A model generated the notes under the pieces. The model worked only from the letters and a program-made list of their open reading frames with translations, made no database searches and had not been told where the DNA came from. From the NCBI GenBank assembly GCA_025200525.1, contig CM045760.1, positions 48,317,932 to 48,381,931 on the forward strand: a DNA stretch of 64,000 nt. Direction: 5' to 3'. Made by a program: the position numbers and the translations under genes. Source of the DNA: Camellia lanceoleosa. Its lineage: Eukaryota > Streptophyta > Magnoliopsida > Ericales > Theaceae. This document shows, piece by piece, positions 34,041 through 47,700 of the stretch; position 1 is the first letter of the stretch; every line of letters starts with the position of its first letter.

Positions 34041-36039
34041 AAAAAATTAGTCCCTCGGCTTGGGAAATTATATTTCCACACACTCTTTTATCTCTGTGTA
34101 CATAATTTCTCAATGCATACCCTTATAAAATTGGTTTTATATTTTTGTTCTCAATCCACACCTCACATGTTCCACTTGTACCCTAAACTAACATCATTGT
34201 ACATACACCACTTAAACCATTTGTTCTATAGAGAATCAATGGTGTAGACCCATTTTTTATTCCACTCACCTTGAAAACACAGCAACATATTTCACAAGAA
34301 ATCCCTCAACAAATCGCTCCATGAATCTTCAAATTACACAACAAAACACCTCATTTGATTTCCAGTTATATCATCAAATTGATTTCTTTAATCGACAATC
34401 TAGTCAATATCGAAAAAGTCATTAATTGGCATCAACTTATATCAATATAGATCTTGAAATAGCATCGTTTTGTGTCAAACTCTATTGAAAATGTACAACT
34501 CCATCTATCTCTTATTTTTCATAAACTGTTATTTTTTTTTTAAGCAATTCGATTTTGCTTATTCGGTACTAATTATCCGAATGAAAAAGGTTTCTTCAAT
34601 TTTTAACTTCCGAAACACGTAAAAAAATTCGAAACTTGGTTTTTGAAATAAATTCGAAAATTGAGTTTCGAATTTGGTTTATATCTAAATTCAGAACTTG
34701 ATTTTCGAATAGAATTAAAAATTTCGGTAGTTGATATCAGGAAAAAAAAAAAAAAAGAAAGTAACATGTTTCGGCACTGGTTTCCCGAATTAAAACTGTA
34801 AAAAAAAATTTGTACAAAAAAAGTTACATTTTCATAACTGCTTTTGTTGTAACCAGGCATATTGTTATTTGAATTTGAATTTCCATTGATTTGCAACTTT
34901 TCCATCACAAAAATCAACAATTATGGTGGATTCTAATGACAAAACGATATAATCAATGGAGTATAAACTTAGAGAGTAAAGCAATATGAGAGTATTGCTT
35001 TGCAAGCAATAGATGACTATAGAGTGTATTGCAAACAATGGTCAATAAAATAAGTGAATAACAATGGAAGAAGTGAGAAACAATGAAGAAATTAGGGTTT
35101 AGGTTTTTTTTTTTTACTTAAAAGAAGTGCACTGAGATTTTTTTAATTTTTAAATGATGTGTACAAAAAAAAACTTTGATTTATTTTGATGTCCATTATA
35201 GTCATTTTACTTTAGGGTAAAATTGTCATTAAAATAATATTTTATGAGTGTTGCTATTAGCACCTGCTAAAATTCTTTAGACCCCCATCCTAAACCTTAA
35301 ATTTTAATAATATTTTTTTGGCACCCCCACTTATTACCAAATCTACCCATATTCAAAATATTTTCACAATCAAATGCACACCCACATAATTTTTCATACC
35401 CTCTCTTTCCCTATTACTTGACCGTCCATCTCCTTGGTTTCGTCTCCTCTGCACCAAACCAATCTACCCATTTCTTACAGAGTGCTGTTGTTTCGTTGTT
35501 GTTTTTTTTTTTTTTTCCCCTGTATCCTCTGTTTCTTACAGCCTCTTGCTGATGGTGGAGCCATACACAACGTAGCTGGTGATGGAGCTACACTTAACAA
35601 AGCTATAGGCTTTTGTTCAGTTCAATAGTACCGAAAATAAAGATTATATTTGGTATAACAGTACTAACTATTTGCATTAATGTTCGGAACCTATGTATTA
35701 AACGAAAAGATTATGTTCAGTATTGTATTACCGAGCATAATCCTAACAGTCGGCAAACCAGTATCAAATAGCTCGAATAAAAGAAGAGTGACTAAAAATG
35801 AATGAGAATGTTAATGCAAGACAGATAAATTTATCAATAGAACGCCAATCTCATTAGAATTGTTGTCCTCGTTCTCCATTGCTCTACACGATGAGTGATG
35901 AAGTATACGTTATACTTGAAGTAAAAAATCCTGGTTCAATAGGGTTGATGATGGTGATGAAGATGATATATTTAAGGTTTAAGATGATTATGAAAAATAA
36001 TAGATTTAGAGCATGGGTTGTTTTGAGGGATAAGAGGGT

Positions 36040-36968
36040 GGGATTGAACTATTAGTCCCATCGGACTAATAGTCCATTGTTTGTTTGAAATTTTTTGCTC
36101 CGGACTAATAGTCTCTTCGGACTATTAGTCCCACATATATGGGACTATCCTATCCCATGGGGGGGGGTGTGGGATAGAAACCATGGGATTATTTTGTGAA
36201 ATGTCCATTTTACCCTCCATGCTATTACTTAGTAAACAATTAGAAAAGGGTAAAATAGTCTTTTGAACATTTATACATTATTTTTTTAGTGTTGTTAATT
36301 TAAAACTATATATTAAATAAAAAATTTAAATTATAAATTATAAATTTAATTTAATTAAAAATAATAAATTATAAATTATGGCCTTATAAATTAAATTTTT
36401 TTAGTGTTGTTAAAAAATTAAATTTACATATTAAATAAAAAAAAATTAGTATTGTTAATTTAAAATTATATATTAAATAAAAAATATAAATTATAAATTA
36501 AATTTATTTAAAAATAATAAATTATAAATTATGGCCTTATAAATTAAATTTTTTTAGTGTTGTTGAAAATTTAATTTATATATTAAATATTTTTTTTTTA
36601 TTGTCGTTATTTAAAATTATATATTAAATAAAAATAAAAATTATAAATTATAAATTTAATTTAATTGAAAATAATAAATTAAAAATTGTGGCCTTATAAA
36701 TTAAATTTTTTTAGTGTTGTTAAATTATAAATTATAGATTATAAGGGTAAAATAGTATTTTGAACATTTATCCTTATCCAATCCGTCTAATCAAATATTA
36801 GATTTACTACAAATAGTCCAATCCAGACATCTAATCCCATGACTAAACAAACATAGGATACAAAATCCAATCCAACCAAAGAGTCCCGGGACAATGTATC
36901 CTGGGACTAACAGTCCGATGGATTACAATCCCTCCTTATCCAGTCCGTCCAAACAAACACACCCTTAG
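36040..36968. mobile_element. inner element with GGACTATTAGTCC-type ends
   Basis: The left side is rich in GTCCCATCGGACTAATAGTCC and GGACTATTAGTCCCAC; the right side has GGGACTAACAGTCCGATGGA and GTCCGTCCAAACAAACACACCC. It lies wholly inside the 35245-37214 element and flanks the tandem array at 36285-36745. Confidence 0.55.
36285..36745. repeat. ~155-bp AT-rich tandem array
   Basis: GGCCTTATAAATTAAATTTT, followed by TTTAGTGTTGTT, recurs at about 36378, 36531 and 36688, i.e. steps of 153 and 157 bp. Units consist mostly of TTATAAATTA variants. Confidence 0.8.
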
Positions 36969-37854
36969 GGTTTATGTTGGTTGGTTATAAAGAGTAATAT
37001 GTTTAGAGTTTATAAGCATAGAATACGTATAGTTGGGGGTAAGGGTGGGGGTGAGTGTCCAATATTATAGAGTATTAGGTCTTATTTGATAGGTGGGTGT
37101 TCCATTTAATAATATTTTTTAATGTAATTTTACTTTAGGGTATAATTGTAATGAAAAATATATATATAACTTAGGAGGTTCAAAGAATTTTGACAAGTGC
37201 TAATAGCAGCACTCTATTTTATTAAGTGTGTACACAAAAATAAATAGCTGTGTGCAAATAGAATTGCTCCCTCGACTTCTAGATTTAAAAAAATATTAAT
37301 TTTAGACTTTTGACTCGAATGCCCTATTTTCAACTATAAAATTACATCACTGTAATTCATATAAAAAATAAGTTTATAAATAATAACCGATTTCATTTGG
37401 AGTTGGATTCGGTTAAAACCCGATGACATGATATTTAGTATTGTGAAAAATAGCGTTTAATTCGTTAAAATCACACCGATCCTCATAAATCCGTATCATT
37501 CTATCTGCTCAAGATTAAACTTTAAATTTTATAATCCGTTTTCAAAACCGCTCCGCTCTGCTATAGTTAATATATATGTATTTTTTTATTCTTTAATGAA
37601 ATATTAAAATAAAAATCAACGAGAGAAATTTAATATGTGAAATTTATTATAAATTAATAGTTATATATATAAAAAATATTATGTAAAATTAGTTTATATT
37701 GTATATATAAAAAATATTATACAATTACTTAATAATTAATTATAATATTTTTTAATCCACAAATCCATCCAAAATCATTTAAATTGTTATTTGTCAATTT
37801 ACCATTCAATTTACTATTCAGTCATTTAATTTAGGATAAATTTTAAACACATCC

Positions 37855-38175
37855 CCTGAGATTTATTTAAATTACAAAATACCTCTATGATTCTTAAAAT
37901 TGCATAATGTCCCATAAGGTTTTTAATTTCATAACAAATAGGTCATTTTGTTAATAAATTATCAAATTAATTAACAGTTTTTAATAATGTTAAAATTTTA
38001 TTTCAATAAATAATTCAGATAATTTTATTATTGTATAGGTGAACAGTTAGAAATTTCATTTTTTCAATTAATTCTGTTAAATAAAAAATTCTGACAATGA
38101 GATATTTATAATTTTTCAAATTACAAGGGACAATTCGTATTTTAAGCAAACTTCAAGGGCTGTATTTGTAATTCA
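37855..38175. mobile_element. MITE family Z, copy 1
   Basis: CACATCCCCTGAGATTTATT on the left mirrors AACTTCAAGGGCTGTATTTG on the right, with inner phrases ATTCTTAAAATTGCATAATG and AATTAACAGTTTTTAATAAT. A related copy lies at 50862-51192. Confidence 0.5.
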
Positions 38176-38184
38176 TCTTTAATT

Positions 38185-38512
38185 TATGGACTTGTTTGGT
38201 TTGTTTTTGGGAGAGTTGTTTTTGAAAAAAATTTGAGAGAGTTGTTTTAGAAATTTTTTTGGTTTGTTTGGTTGTATATTTTGAGAGAGAAATTTTTTGT
38301 GAGAGTTTGGAATGATTTGATATTTCGGAATAATTGAGTAGATGTGTGTGAGAGAAAAAGTGATTGAGAATGAGAGAGGAGAGAGAAAAAGTGATTGATT
38401 AATGTGTAAAAAAAAAAAAAGTGATTTTGAATTTAAAAAAAAAACTCAAACCAAACAATTTTTGATATTTTTTTTTCTAAAATTCATTTATGAAAATCAA
38501 ACCAAACAAGCC
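38185..38512. mobile_element. MITE family X, copy 2, directly upstream of TIM21
   Basis: GGACTTGTTTGGTTTGTTTT at the left and, inverted, AAATCAAACCAAACAAGCCC at the right bound a body sharing GTTTGTTTGGTTGTATATTT and GAGAGAGAAAAAGTGATTGA with 23461-23795. Its right end is about 245 bp from the TIM21 start codon. Confidence 0.7.
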
Positions 38513-38544
38513 CGGTAACTTTACGCTCAAATCGTCCGAAAAGG

Positions 38545-38580
38545 GCACGCCACGTGCACTCCTGGTAGCACGTGCCTGCA
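38545..38580 (+). promoter_or_regulatory. paired CACGTG boxes in the TIM21 promoter region
   Basis: CACGTG occurs at 38551-38556 and again at 38569-38574, 18 bp apart start to start. This palindrome is the core of plant G-box sites bound by bZIP and bHLH factors. The sites lie about 190 bp before the start codon, just after the MITE. Whether they are upstream of the transcription start is not known. Confidence 0.4.
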
Positions 38581-38604
38581 CCAGAAACTCCAGCCGGCAA
38601 GTCC

Positions 38605-38605
38605 A

Positions 38606-38638
<33 letters not shown>
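38605..38638. repeat. (CT)n tract in the TIM21 leader region
   Basis: About 16 CT units located ~120 bp upstream of the start codon; Y-rich tracts like this are common in plant 5' leaders. Confidence 0.9.
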
Positions 38639-38643
<5 letters not shown>

Positions 38644-38758
38644 TTGGAATTCTGGGTTTGGTTTTTCAGTGCAAATGACTACTGGGTTTTGAATTTTCTT
38701 GCTATTTCATCAACTTGGGTTTCGTTAATCGCACAATTTTAGCTCAGATACAGTAAAG

Positions 38759-41700
38759 ATGCATATTATTAAGCGAACTGGATTTTCAATCAAGAACAGA
38801 TGGTCAAGTTCTCTCAAATCACACAATGGGTTGTGCTCTCTCATGGCTACAAAGTGGGTATCTGATGTCGGTCTTGGTTTTTCATCGATGGCCACAGGGA
38901 GGACTTGGGTTCACGATTTTGCAAAAAGGGTATGTGAAAACATCTCATTTCTCTCTTTTGTTTTTCTTGTTTTTTGTTTTGTTTTGTTCCTTTGGTTGAC
39001 AATTCTTGTTATTTGATGTTATTATTGATAGACATTCTAAGCTGTTATTACAAACAAATAAATTAGGATGGGCACAGCTTCTCTCCAGTCCAAATCTGGA
39101 CTGGACGGTGCTGTCCGGCCCTTGGGGGCCGACTACGGGTCATGTTTCAATAATCTAAACCGTTCAATGTGTAGAACTCGTCGAGTGCTATATGTCTGTA
39201 AAAAATCACGTTGATCGGATATCGATAGCTATATGATCAAATCAGTTTTTTATAAGCCGTTTATTTTTCGCCGGCCATTTTTTTTTCATAAAAAACTGAT
39301 TTGATCATATAGCTATCGATATCTGATCAACGTGATTTTTTACAGACATATAGCACTCGACAAGTTCTACACATTGAACGGTTTAGATTATCGAAACACG
39401 ACCCGTAGTGGCCCCCAAGGGCCGGACAGCACCGTCCAGTCCAGTCCAGATTTGGACCGGAGAGAAGCTGTGGCCAATTAGGATAATGCTATACAAACAT
39501 AATTTGTGTATCAGTTATAACCATTCAAAATGACCATCACTTCGGTTCATAATTGCAGGAATGTTATTGGCACATCATTCTCATCTTAAATTTTGTATGA
39601 AAATTATGTATGGATACCATTTTCGAATAAATTATCCAGAAACAATTCTTGTTATTCATTAACATTTGTGCATTACTGTTTTTTGGATGGCGTGCTTGTA
39701 GCCAATCCCCTTCAGAGTTTTTTTAAATTTTATTTATTTATTTCTTTACATTTGTCTGTTCTTGTTTTTTATTTTTCGTGCAGTGCTTGGCTCAATGGTA
39801 AGACTTGTCATTAGTGTCTGCAGGTTTGAGTCACGTGAATAGTCTCTCTACAAAATGGGGTAAAACTGTGTATATCTCGATCTTTCTAAACCATGCTTTT
39901 TTTCATGCATTGGTTGCCCTTTTTATTGGATTTCTTGAAAACGTTTAGTCTTTAAATTAGGCTCATATTAGACTCCCGTAGAGCATCTTCAATCCTTCAC
40001 TATTTTTTTCGTCTACTTTTATTCCAAATTTGAGTAAAGGCTTGATTTGATATGAACTAGTCCACTCCTTTTATAAAATATTCATCAACTTTTTTATTTT
40101 TTAAAAAAATTTATCCTCTTATCCCAAATTTCCCTTTTCATCAAATTTGATGGAGGGAAAAAAAAAAAAAAATCTCCAATGTTTCATCTTTTTAAATTTT
40201 AATAAAATTTAAATTTGATGAAGGATTTGAGGAGTTTTCAATTGGAGACGCTCTTACACCACCTCCTTGTGTTATTTCTTGAAATAATATGCAGTTCTTG
40301 AAATTGTTGCTCAAGGTGGTTAGTTTATTTGGTTGAAATATAAGTGACAACCATCATGTGCAATCAGGGATTGATGAAAGTGGAAGTAAATTATTAAGAT
40401 AAGAAACCAGTCATTTTCCAGGAAATGTAGTCAGATAAGAAGTTTTTTTTAGAACATACTTGGAAATTTACCAAATTTGTGGTCAATTATTGGCTATTGT
40501 AGTTGTATGCACTATGCTGCATTTCTATAACCACTAATTTTACCCATGCAATTCAAACGTCCTGAGAATGTAACATTAACCAACTATCAAATCTTACCTT
40601 TTATTTTCTGAAACGATGATCGGGATAGCTGGAAAGACAGTTTTCTTTTATACTGTTAGTCTCACATCATCCAAAGTTATTTCAAATAACATAGTTTCTT
40701 TTTGTAGATGCCTTACTGCCAATTTTAAGTTCATAGTTTTTTTCGCAAGTGTGATTTTCAATATGATCTTCACAGAAATTAAACTTAAGGTACTTTTTTT
40801 TTTTTGGTTTAAAAAAATAAAAATTGAAACTTAAAATAATTTTCTGATAACGATGTGGCTGCAGGTGGTGCTGAAGTCTGGTTGTAGAAGATCATATAAT
40901 GCTAATGACTGTATTACTAAGGTGGACAGATCCATTCTTGTTTACTTCCATGTTCTAAAGCTCATACCTCGCTGGGCATTGATAACTTTTTTCTTTATAT
41001 TATGCAGGAGGTGCTTGCAGCTGCCGGTTAGTAGATATATTACTTAAGTTCATATTATTAATTACTATTTGTTTATGTTAGGCCCCGTTTGAAAAGTAAT
41101 AGATTTAGCTTAAAAGTTAAAAAGTTACTAAAAAAACTAAAAAACTTATAATCTATACCAAAAAGTTAAAGGCTGTGTTTTGTTAGCCTTTCTAAATATA
41201 TTTTCACCCCATGTTTTGCACATGGCGTTTGTTTAGAGTTTACAAAATGTAATTCCACACTCAGTTTTGAAAACTCTGTTAAAGGCGAGAAAATTTGGGC
41301 TAATTGGTTGTCTCACCGGATGTCCCACCGGTCGTCCGGCCTGTTGACCGGAACAGTGCAAATTTATTTATTTATTTTTTTTTGCAATTGACATATGTTA
41401 ATTTTTATATATTCGAAAAAAATATTTTCCGAATTTTTTAAATTTTTTTATGTGTTTTAATAGAATTTTGAGTTGTATGTTTAGTTATGACTTGTAAGTT
41501 TTTGTATCAAATATCATATGTCACATTAAAAATTTCCCACTCAATTCAAAACTCTTTCATTAAATAAATTTTTCATACTCAAATCATAATTCCAAAACTC
41601 ACAAACTCAAAATACAACTCCTACTCTCAAATCATAGTTAGAAAGCTCTACCAAACGCAACCAAAGTTTCTCTTTTCTCTCTACTTTTTGCACATCTTTT

Positions 41701-44700
41701 CGTAAAAAATTAAAAAGTCATTCTAAACATACAAGTTTTTTTTTACCTCATGTTTTAGCCAAAAAGTAACTAAAATAGCTTGTTCTCAAACGAAGCCTTA
41801 GACTTGGTTTGGCATAATAAAAAAAAGCCAAAAAGTCTAAAAGTCACTATCCTATTTAAATCACATCATCTTATTTAAGTCACACCATCTCTCTACCACA
41901 TCACTTCAAATCCAACCCATACCCAACCTGTAACAACCCGGATTTTTAATTATTCTGTAGAATTTATACTAATATTATTTAATCACAATTAGGAAAATAT
42001 ATAATTTATTACATATTATTACGTATAATTTTGTAAAATAATATAATTATTAAAAGTTTAGGGGTCAAAATATAAATAAAAATAATAATAATAATGGGTG
42101 TGGTACTAAAATAAATAATTAATTTTCTATTGGTATATGATAAAGTGTAATTTAATTAGGAATTAATTTATTTATATAAGTATATTAAAAATTTGGGTCA
42201 AAATGTAATTATCTTAAATATTTATATAAGATAAGAACGAATCTGTGAATTTATTATTGAATCTGCCACGTATGCGCCTTATCCCCCTATAAATAGGGAG
42301 GCGTTTCACCTAGAGAAAGGAAAGAAGAAGAAAGAAAAGGAAAAGAAAGAAGGAAAGAAAGAAAGAAGAAAAGAAGAAAGAAAGAAAAGAAAGAAAGAAA
42401 GAAGAAAATAATGGAAGTTGCAAGGGTCTTTGACAGTGGAAAAAAAGAGTAAGGTATTAAAGTTAAAGTGAGTTATATTATACCTTGCGTCACCAAAATG
42501 TATTTTACGTATGTTTTGACTTACCATATTTATTTTATACAAGTTATGTTTTATAAATTATTATAAGTTATATTGCTATTTCAGTTACGTGGTTTAATTT
42601 CTGAACCCTATTTGTTAAAAGGAAACCCATGGATATATTTGTTTATATTTTAAAGAATATTTGACTATGACCTTATATACAATTATATTTTGTAAGTACC
42701 ACCACGGGAGTCCCATGCCTTGGGGGACTTAAATAACCATTGGCTTCTGTTTGACCACTTTGTGGTCTTCTGTTTGTCATGGATCCATTGACTTCTGTTT
42801 TGTGCGGAGCAAAGTACTGTGCGGAGCTAAGTGCTACACTGTTGTACGAGCCACCTCTTGAATCCGTACCTATGTTCTGTGCAGAGCTAAGTGCTACACT
42901 ATTGTGAGAGTCACCTCTAGAATCCGTACGAGCCACCTCTTGAATCCGTACCTCTGTTCTGATTGTCACGTCTGTGACCTCTGTTCTGTTCTATATCGTG
43001 GTTATGGTTATATATTTACATAATATCTGTATTTCAGTTTCTGCCACTTAAATGATTTGTTTACCAATGATTTATTTACTAAATTGAGTTATCTTAAATG
43101 TTTTGACCTAATTAACTATCTATAGCTATTTTATATCCCTTATACTCTTAGTATAATATTTCTCACTCTGCCATGTGTTTATAGTTGTTTACCAATTTTC
43201 AGGAAATAATGCACTTCAGAAGTAGCTTTTGGAAAGTCTTAGATGCGGGGTTGCGGATTAGACACACACAATATTTTTATGATATGTTTATATGTAAATA
43301 TCGACTTTTTTGGTCAATAAATTTTGTAATAAAAATAGAAGCTTCAATAATTATTTTGATACCATCATTTAAATATTACTTCCGCTTGCGTTTATTGATT
43401 TGTTTAAGAATTGGCCGGAGGTAACCTCAGTTACTGGCCATCACGATGCTTAACCCTTGGGTACGGGGAGTGGGTCGTGACACAACTCATACCCAATCCA
43501 TATTTCATAAAAAGTCAAAAAGTACACTTATTTAGTTTATCACAAACAATCCCTTAGTCTATAAGCATTATAACCATCTTCTTTGGTAACAGAAAATATT
43601 ATTTCGCATAAGATTTATGTCTAGTAGACTTATTAAGACTATTATTCTATAAGTTCCAGTTTGCAGATTGTTCCTATGCTTTGCGACTTGTAGTCCATAT
43701 TGTGTGTTGAGAAGTACCCTGTATTGGTTTATTGTTGCACCTGCGTAAACACCTCCCAACAATTCGCATATGTTATCTTTTCATTACTCAAGTGAAATAA
43801 ATTAAAAACACAGTATCAGATGGTTTTATTGTCCTCTAGACAATGATTTCTTGATATTTATTGGGATTAACTGTTACAAATGTGATTCTTGGTGATAAAT
43901 TTATGGCCTAGGAAGTAAAAAGCTTGTTTATCATCTTTGTTCAGCTAATATTATATTGCCAATTCTTATGGAAAAAAAATGTTACAGTATCAATTAAAAA
44001 ACTTGTTTTATCCTTAAATATTCCCTTACTAAGGCATGTTTAGCTACTCAGGGAGAATTATTCCACCAGGCAAGGGCAGAACTACTTGTGTGGAAAGGGG
44101 TGCCTTGTCACCCCCTACTTTGATAGAAGCTCCATAGATATATTACATTTACTATACACTAAACATAGATCTCTCCCAATTTCAATAATTGTATGAACAT
44201 AGTGGTCCCTATTCCCACCGTTATTCCCAACGTTATTAAGGTTTTGTGGTTGAAATTTGTTAGTTTATTAATTTGATTCTTTCATAATTGTATGTATACT
44301 TAATTGGATTCTTTCATAATTGTATGTAGACACCTTGTGGTTGAAAATGTTTCTTGTTTTCTAGGAACAAAAATGGAAAACACTAAACGCATCCAAATGA
44401 TCCCCTAAATTAGCTTGCTTATATGTTGTGGCCTTGGATGTTTTTTTTCTTCTTGGGAGGGTTAGTGTTGTAGAATGTTCTCCTCATGACACACATGGTT
44501 GCTGATTTGCATGTTATACAGGAAAGAAGACCTCTTCCACTTCTAGAGGTCAGGGTATGTTTTTGGTGACAGTACATTATTATTGATGAACCTTGATTCG
44601 CTATGGAATCTAAAGATTGTAGATACATAGGAGTAAGAATATTTGATATGTAAATTTAGTATAGGAATATGACCAAGAAACGAACAATATAGGAATAAAA

Positions 44701-47700
44701 TGAGGAATAAGGGAAATATTTGGTTGGGCCATGTGCAAAGACCAATTAGTGCAATACTAAAGATTGGTTTTATTGAAATTGAATACTTTGCAAGGATGAG
44801 AAGAGGGTTAAAAAAAACAAATAACAAAAAAAAGAAAAAGAAAAACGAAGCCATGATGTCCTTTGACTTGATGGATGATATCACCTTGTATAGACCTAAA
44901 AATTGTGAATGAAGAAGATTCATGTTGCTGACCCTATGCACTATTAAATTTAGGGATTGTTTGGGTAGTGCTAAATTAGTATACTTTTTGACTTTTTATG
45001 AAAAAACGTGAAATATAAATTGGGTTTGAAGTGATGTGATAGAGAGGTGATGTGACTTAAATAAGATGATTGTGACCTAAATAGAATAATGTGCTAAAAT
45101 AGTATGTGCTATTTTAGCACATGCCAAACAACCACTTAATGTTTTTTTTTCCCCCAGTTGAAATAATGTAAGAATCACTTTGCAACTGGTGAGTCTGGCG
45201 GACCATGTTTGAAGGCCAGAAATATGGAATGATACTATAAAGGCTGGTAAGGCACTCTAGTCGCTGTTAGAATGAATTGCACCATAGCAACTTCTGATAG
45301 CATAAAAAACTGGAATGAACATCTATGGAACCCTCAAATCAATACATAGGAAAGGAAAGGGTTTTTGGTACATGTAGGAAAGCTAGTTGTGTTTGGTTCC
45401 CAAAATGATACTGACTTTCATTAATAGATATAGTGATCCACATGTGAAAGGGGAAGGAATACAATTTTGTAGTCTGTATATTTGATTTTGTCTCTTTCCA
45501 TTTCTTGAGTGATGTTTTTATTTTGGCAGGAACACCTGTTCTGTTTAGAGGGCAGCGGAATAGCAATGGCCTGGTGAGATTTCAGTCATCATCCCAACTT
45601 ATTGGAAGTCATGGAGCCAACATGAAAGGTCCTTGCTTTGCTAGAGCCTTTGCATCAACTGCTTCAGAACAAGAGAGACGAAATTCTTCAGAGGTTTGAG
45701 ATTGAATTTGGAGTTTATTTAGATAAATTATTTTAATTTTATGTATTTGTTGGTGGGAAGCTGGAACTCTGCACACAACCTGTGTTTGTCCACTTTCCAT
45801 CACCGCTGTCTCTCTCTCTGTGTTTATTTATGTGGGCAAGTAACTCCTTGATATGCTTCATAATTGAGATTTTAATAAAGTTGTGAACTGTTCATTTCTG
45901 GTGCAGCTTCACCTTTGCCCAGAATGGAACCATCCATGAATAGCTCAATTGTATTTCAGTTTCAGCTTTCCATCAGAAAATTAGTTAACTAAGTAGATAA
46001 TGAAGCAATCATGGATTGATTGAATAATCCACTTCACTTGGTTCTTTGCGATCACTATGTCTTGCTGACCTTCAGAACAATCAAGTTTTTCACTTGTATT
46101 GTCAAGTATATCACCAGCCATACATTTTGTTCAATTTGCTAGAATAGCTATTAATTGTAAATTTGTAATGATCATTTGGTTAAGATTATACATATGTTGC
46201 ATGGACTTTTCTCATTTGTGAAGGACCTGTGTGGGACACAGGCATCCAATGAATGTTTTTAAATAGTAGAGTTTACTATGGAACTATGTACAAACTATGT
46301 ATTGTCATTCTGTCCATAAAAAGCTCTATGTTAGTTTGTAAACACTATTTTACCCTAAATAATTGAAAGAAATATTCATGTAATATGAAATGTAACCATT
46401 TCCCGGTGTTCTTGGGCAAGAGAATTAGATGAATCTGACACACATCTGACACCTGTACCTGAGTCCATGTAAAACAGGATCAGACCTTTTTCAGGTTCAA
46501 TGGTTCTAAGGTCACTGCACTGCTAATTATTGGTGAAGCTCTTATCCACATTTAACTATATTTTATATGCTTGAATTTTGTCATCATTGCTTCACAATTT
46601 ATGCTTAGTCAAGCGCCTCCTTTCTCTCCTGCCTTTAACAGACTAGAAAAGACATTTCAACAGTTGAGGATCCCTTTGATGCTCCCACATACAACATCCC
46701 AGAGAAGCCCGTGACATTTACAGAGGGAGCTTCCTATAGCATTATCATTCTGGCAGGGCTTGGAATTGCTGCAGCAGCAGGATATGGTGTTTTCAAAGAA
46801 CTTATATTCCAACCAAAAGAGTAGGACTTAGCATTTAAGTTGAGACTATGTTTTACGGTTAGAACCTTGGGATTGAGGATGTGTGTTTCTTTTCTATTTC
46901 ACTAGACTAATGTGTGTGTATATATATGTATGGTTTTGTAGGTACAAGATTTTTGGCAAGGCTCTAGAAAGGGTTCAAAATGACAATCAGGTTTGGTTAA
47001 ACCAAAATTTCTCCTTCTCAAGCTACTGTTACATAAGTTGCATTCAAAACTACATAATCACTAACCATTCATGGATGGCCTAGGCTGAGCAGGACATACC
47101 CTGGGTTATCAAAAAAAAAGAGAGGATATGTGCATACTTAGGATCTTATTTTTTATTCTTATGGCATTACCTACAAGCCACACCTGGTCCAGGATAAGTA
47201 GTGGCTTGTGTGTTTCAAAGAACTAGGTTTTCATTGGCTAAGGAGAATCTATACATTCTGTTTGGTTTTGTTTTTGTTTTCTTTGTTTTTGTTTTTCATT
47301 TTCATTTTTCGTGTTTTTGTAAACAAAACTTGAAAAGTTCAAAAAATGTTCATTGTTTTCATTTTTGTGAGAAAACAGTAGTTTTTGATTAAAAACCACT
47401 TTTTGGTATTTCCTAAAAATTAATTTGTTTTCAGAAACATTTTCTAAACAAGTTCTGATGTTTTCTAGAAAATGTAAAAACAACCAGACTCTATGATGTC
47501 ATCAGTCATTAGTTTTTGTCTTGTGCTCTGCTTTTGTACTGCTATGCGATTTACAGGCGGGTTAAATTAATGAACAATATATTTTATGGCACTTTATATT
47601 TCTGTGGATGCTCTGATCGCATTTTTCTGGTTCAAGTGGTTTGAGTTTGCTCTGCCTTCAGGTTAGTGTGAGGATCGGATCCCCTGTTACAGGCTATGGC

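Larger units (their letters stand above)
35245..37214. mobile_element. terminal-inverted-repeat element (middle layer)
   Basis: The left end GAGTGTTGCTATTAGCACCT and the right end (reversed) GAGTGCTGCTATTAGCACTT agree closely and continue AAAATTCTTT. About 1.97 kb, with no transposase seen. Confidence 0.65.
34060..37270. mobile_element. nested terminal-inverted-repeat elements (outer layer)
   Basis: AATTATATTTCCACACACTC...CTGTGTACA on the left faces, inverted on the right, CAATTCTATTTGCACACAGC...TTGTGTACA. Alternatively the left sequence belongs to a shorter element ending near 35170, where TGTGTACA also occurs. The interior carries the element listed at 35245-37214. Confidence 0.4.
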
